Below, piece by piece: positions 63,501-64,000 of a DNA stretch of 64,000 bases. A program made the translations under genes and the position numbers. How positions within the stretch are numbered: the first letter of the stretch is position 1; each line of letters starts with the position of its first letter. The notes beneath the pieces were generated by a model. That model was not told the origin of the DNA and searched no databases. It saw nothing but the letters and a program-made list of their open reading frames with translations. The DNA lies in assembly GCF_910594005.1 (NCBI RefSeq), contig NC_057845.1, forward strand, positions 868,001-932,000. The letters run 5' to 3'. This stretch comes from Cervus elaphus (Eukaryota > Chordata > Mammalia > Artiodactyla > Cervidae).

Positions 63501-64000
63501 CTCCTATCAAGTTTCAGGAGGAGTCAGGCAACGTCTCCTTTGGAGGCACTGATCTCCGCGTACCTCTGAAGTTTTCAAAGGATGTGAGGCCTCCGGTCGC
63601 GATGAGGTGGGGAACTAGGTCTTTGTCTGTGGTCTCCACAGGGGATTGAAACATCCTTTAGTCTTGGGAGATGCAACACGAGCCGGCATTCAAGTCACTG
63701 CAGGGATATCCGGCCTTATTTCGAGTCAGGGCATCGCGGTGTCCATTCCACTTGAGGCCGCAAACTCAGGGTCCCTCTCACATACCTAGAGCTGAGAGAA
63801 GCCTCCTCTTGAGGTGCTTGTGGTAAGGTGGTATTCCTCTGGAGTCGAAGCCAGGGACTAACCTCTCATGTCGAGTTGATTTTTGGTCCACGGAGCTCTT
63901 TCGTGTTGCTACAGTGACCTCAGGATCCCTCTAGCCTTGAAACAGTGTTCTTGGGGTTTCTCTGGAGTGCCATCAAGGAAATCAAAGCTCCTTTCATGTG

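Larger units (their letters stand above)
1..64000 (+). repeat. Satellite array, ~796-bp monomers, pecoran satellite I-like
   Basis: The whole window is one head-to-tail array, all monomers in the same orientation. Landmark starts (the TTGGTCCACGG-type site or its variant) are 236, 1032, 1828, 2623, 3418, 4213, 5009, 5805, 6600, 7395, 8191, 8987, 9782, 10578, 11374, 12169, 12965, 13761, 14557, 15352, 16148, 16944, 17740, 18535, 19331, 20127, 20923, 21719, 22513, 23309, 24105, 24901, 25697, 26492, 27288, 28083, 28878, 29671, 30467, 31263, 32058, 32854, 33650, 34445, 35240, 36036, 36832, 37627, 38423, 39219, 40014, 40810, 41606, 42402, 43197, 43993, 44789, 45585, 46380, 47176, 47972, 48768, 49564, 50360, 51156, 51952, 52746, 53542, 54338, 55134, 55930, 56725, 57521, 58316, 59111, 59904, 60700, 61496, 62291, 63087 and 63883. 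Length variation comes from 1-3 bp indels. The tandem structure is seen directly. The family name (bovine 1.715, cervid and caprine satellite I) is inferred from the 31-bp subrepeats and 0.8-kb unit, at about 0.55 confidence. No gene, RNA gene or transposon interrupts it. Confidence 0.97.
35857..64000 (+). repeat. 35-mer higher-order repeat, copy 2, expanded and cut by window end
   Basis: The junction lies between 35815 and 35856. Base 35814 is G where the source has A at 7969, and the diagnostic T at 35857 matches 8012 in CTGCAGTGATAT. The offset to copy 1 is 27845 bp until about 49208. It changes to 30233 bp after the extra three-monomer insertion and stays constant to the last base, so base 64000 corresponds to 33767. 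The copy would need about 2.1 kb more sequence to finish, so its end is not in this window. Confidence 0.94.

Noticed and set aside
1..64000. CRISPR array or bacterial repeat system
   Set aside because: The repeats are about 796 bp with no unique spacers; repeats lie directly against each other. No cas-like genes are present.
8012..64000. The long duplication as a pure assembly artefact
   Set aside because: The copies differ by several substitutions and by a 2388-bp insertion with a mosaic junction, which a simple duplicated contig would not create. An artefact is still not excluded without reads.

Overview
The window is a single uninterrupted block of satellite DNA, with no gene visible. 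One monomer of about 796 bp repeats head-to-tail, always in the same orientation, from base 1 to base 64000. I count 81 successive copies of a fixed landmark (the TTGGTCCACGG-type site, first at 236, last at 63883), spaced 793 to 796 bp apart. This gives 80 complete landmark-to-landmark monomers plus partial ones at both edges. I saw no transposon, unique sequence, simple-sequence tract or RNA gene between them. The many open reading frames are the same few frames re-read in each monomer, so none is called as a gene.

Organism: the monomer is built from degenerate subunits on a 31-bp register, many of which start with CTCGAG or a close variant. A roughly 0.8-kb unit made of 31-bp subrepeats is the known architecture of the satellite I family of pecoran ruminants (bovine 1.715, ovine/caprine satellite I, cervid satellite I). 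The length fits the muntjac-type cervid or caprine forms better than the 1.4-kb bovine unit. The window is therefore most likely pericentromeric or centromeric heterochromatin of a deer-like or related ruminant. This assignment rests on architecture recalled from knowledge, not on a database match.

Layout: bases 1 to about 2689 hold monomers related to the block at 9547 onward (offset 9546 bp, 12 monomers). Bases about 2690-5871 and 5872-9053 are a near-identical tandem duplication of a 4-monomer block (3182 bp). From about 8012 a much larger higher-order repeat (HOR) appears. The sequence at about 8012-35856 is repeated from about 35857 with an offset of exactly 27845 bp (35 monomers), and I noticed only three substitutions between the copies. 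The second copy also carries an extra direct duplication of three monomers (2388 bp, about 46821-49208 repeated as 49209-51596). After that the offset becomes 30233 bp (38 monomers) and holds to the end of the window, which lies inside the second copy. Older 9-, 5- and 3-monomer relationships are nested inside the 35-mer.

Interpretation: the array records several layers of recent unequal exchange or segmental amplification, plus small conversion-like patches. The most unusual local signals are a perfect 12-bp-stem inverted repeat created by clustered changes in one monomer subfamily, a zig-zag marker pattern at the junction of the 3-monomer duplication, and the large, nearly unmutated 35-mer HOR itself.
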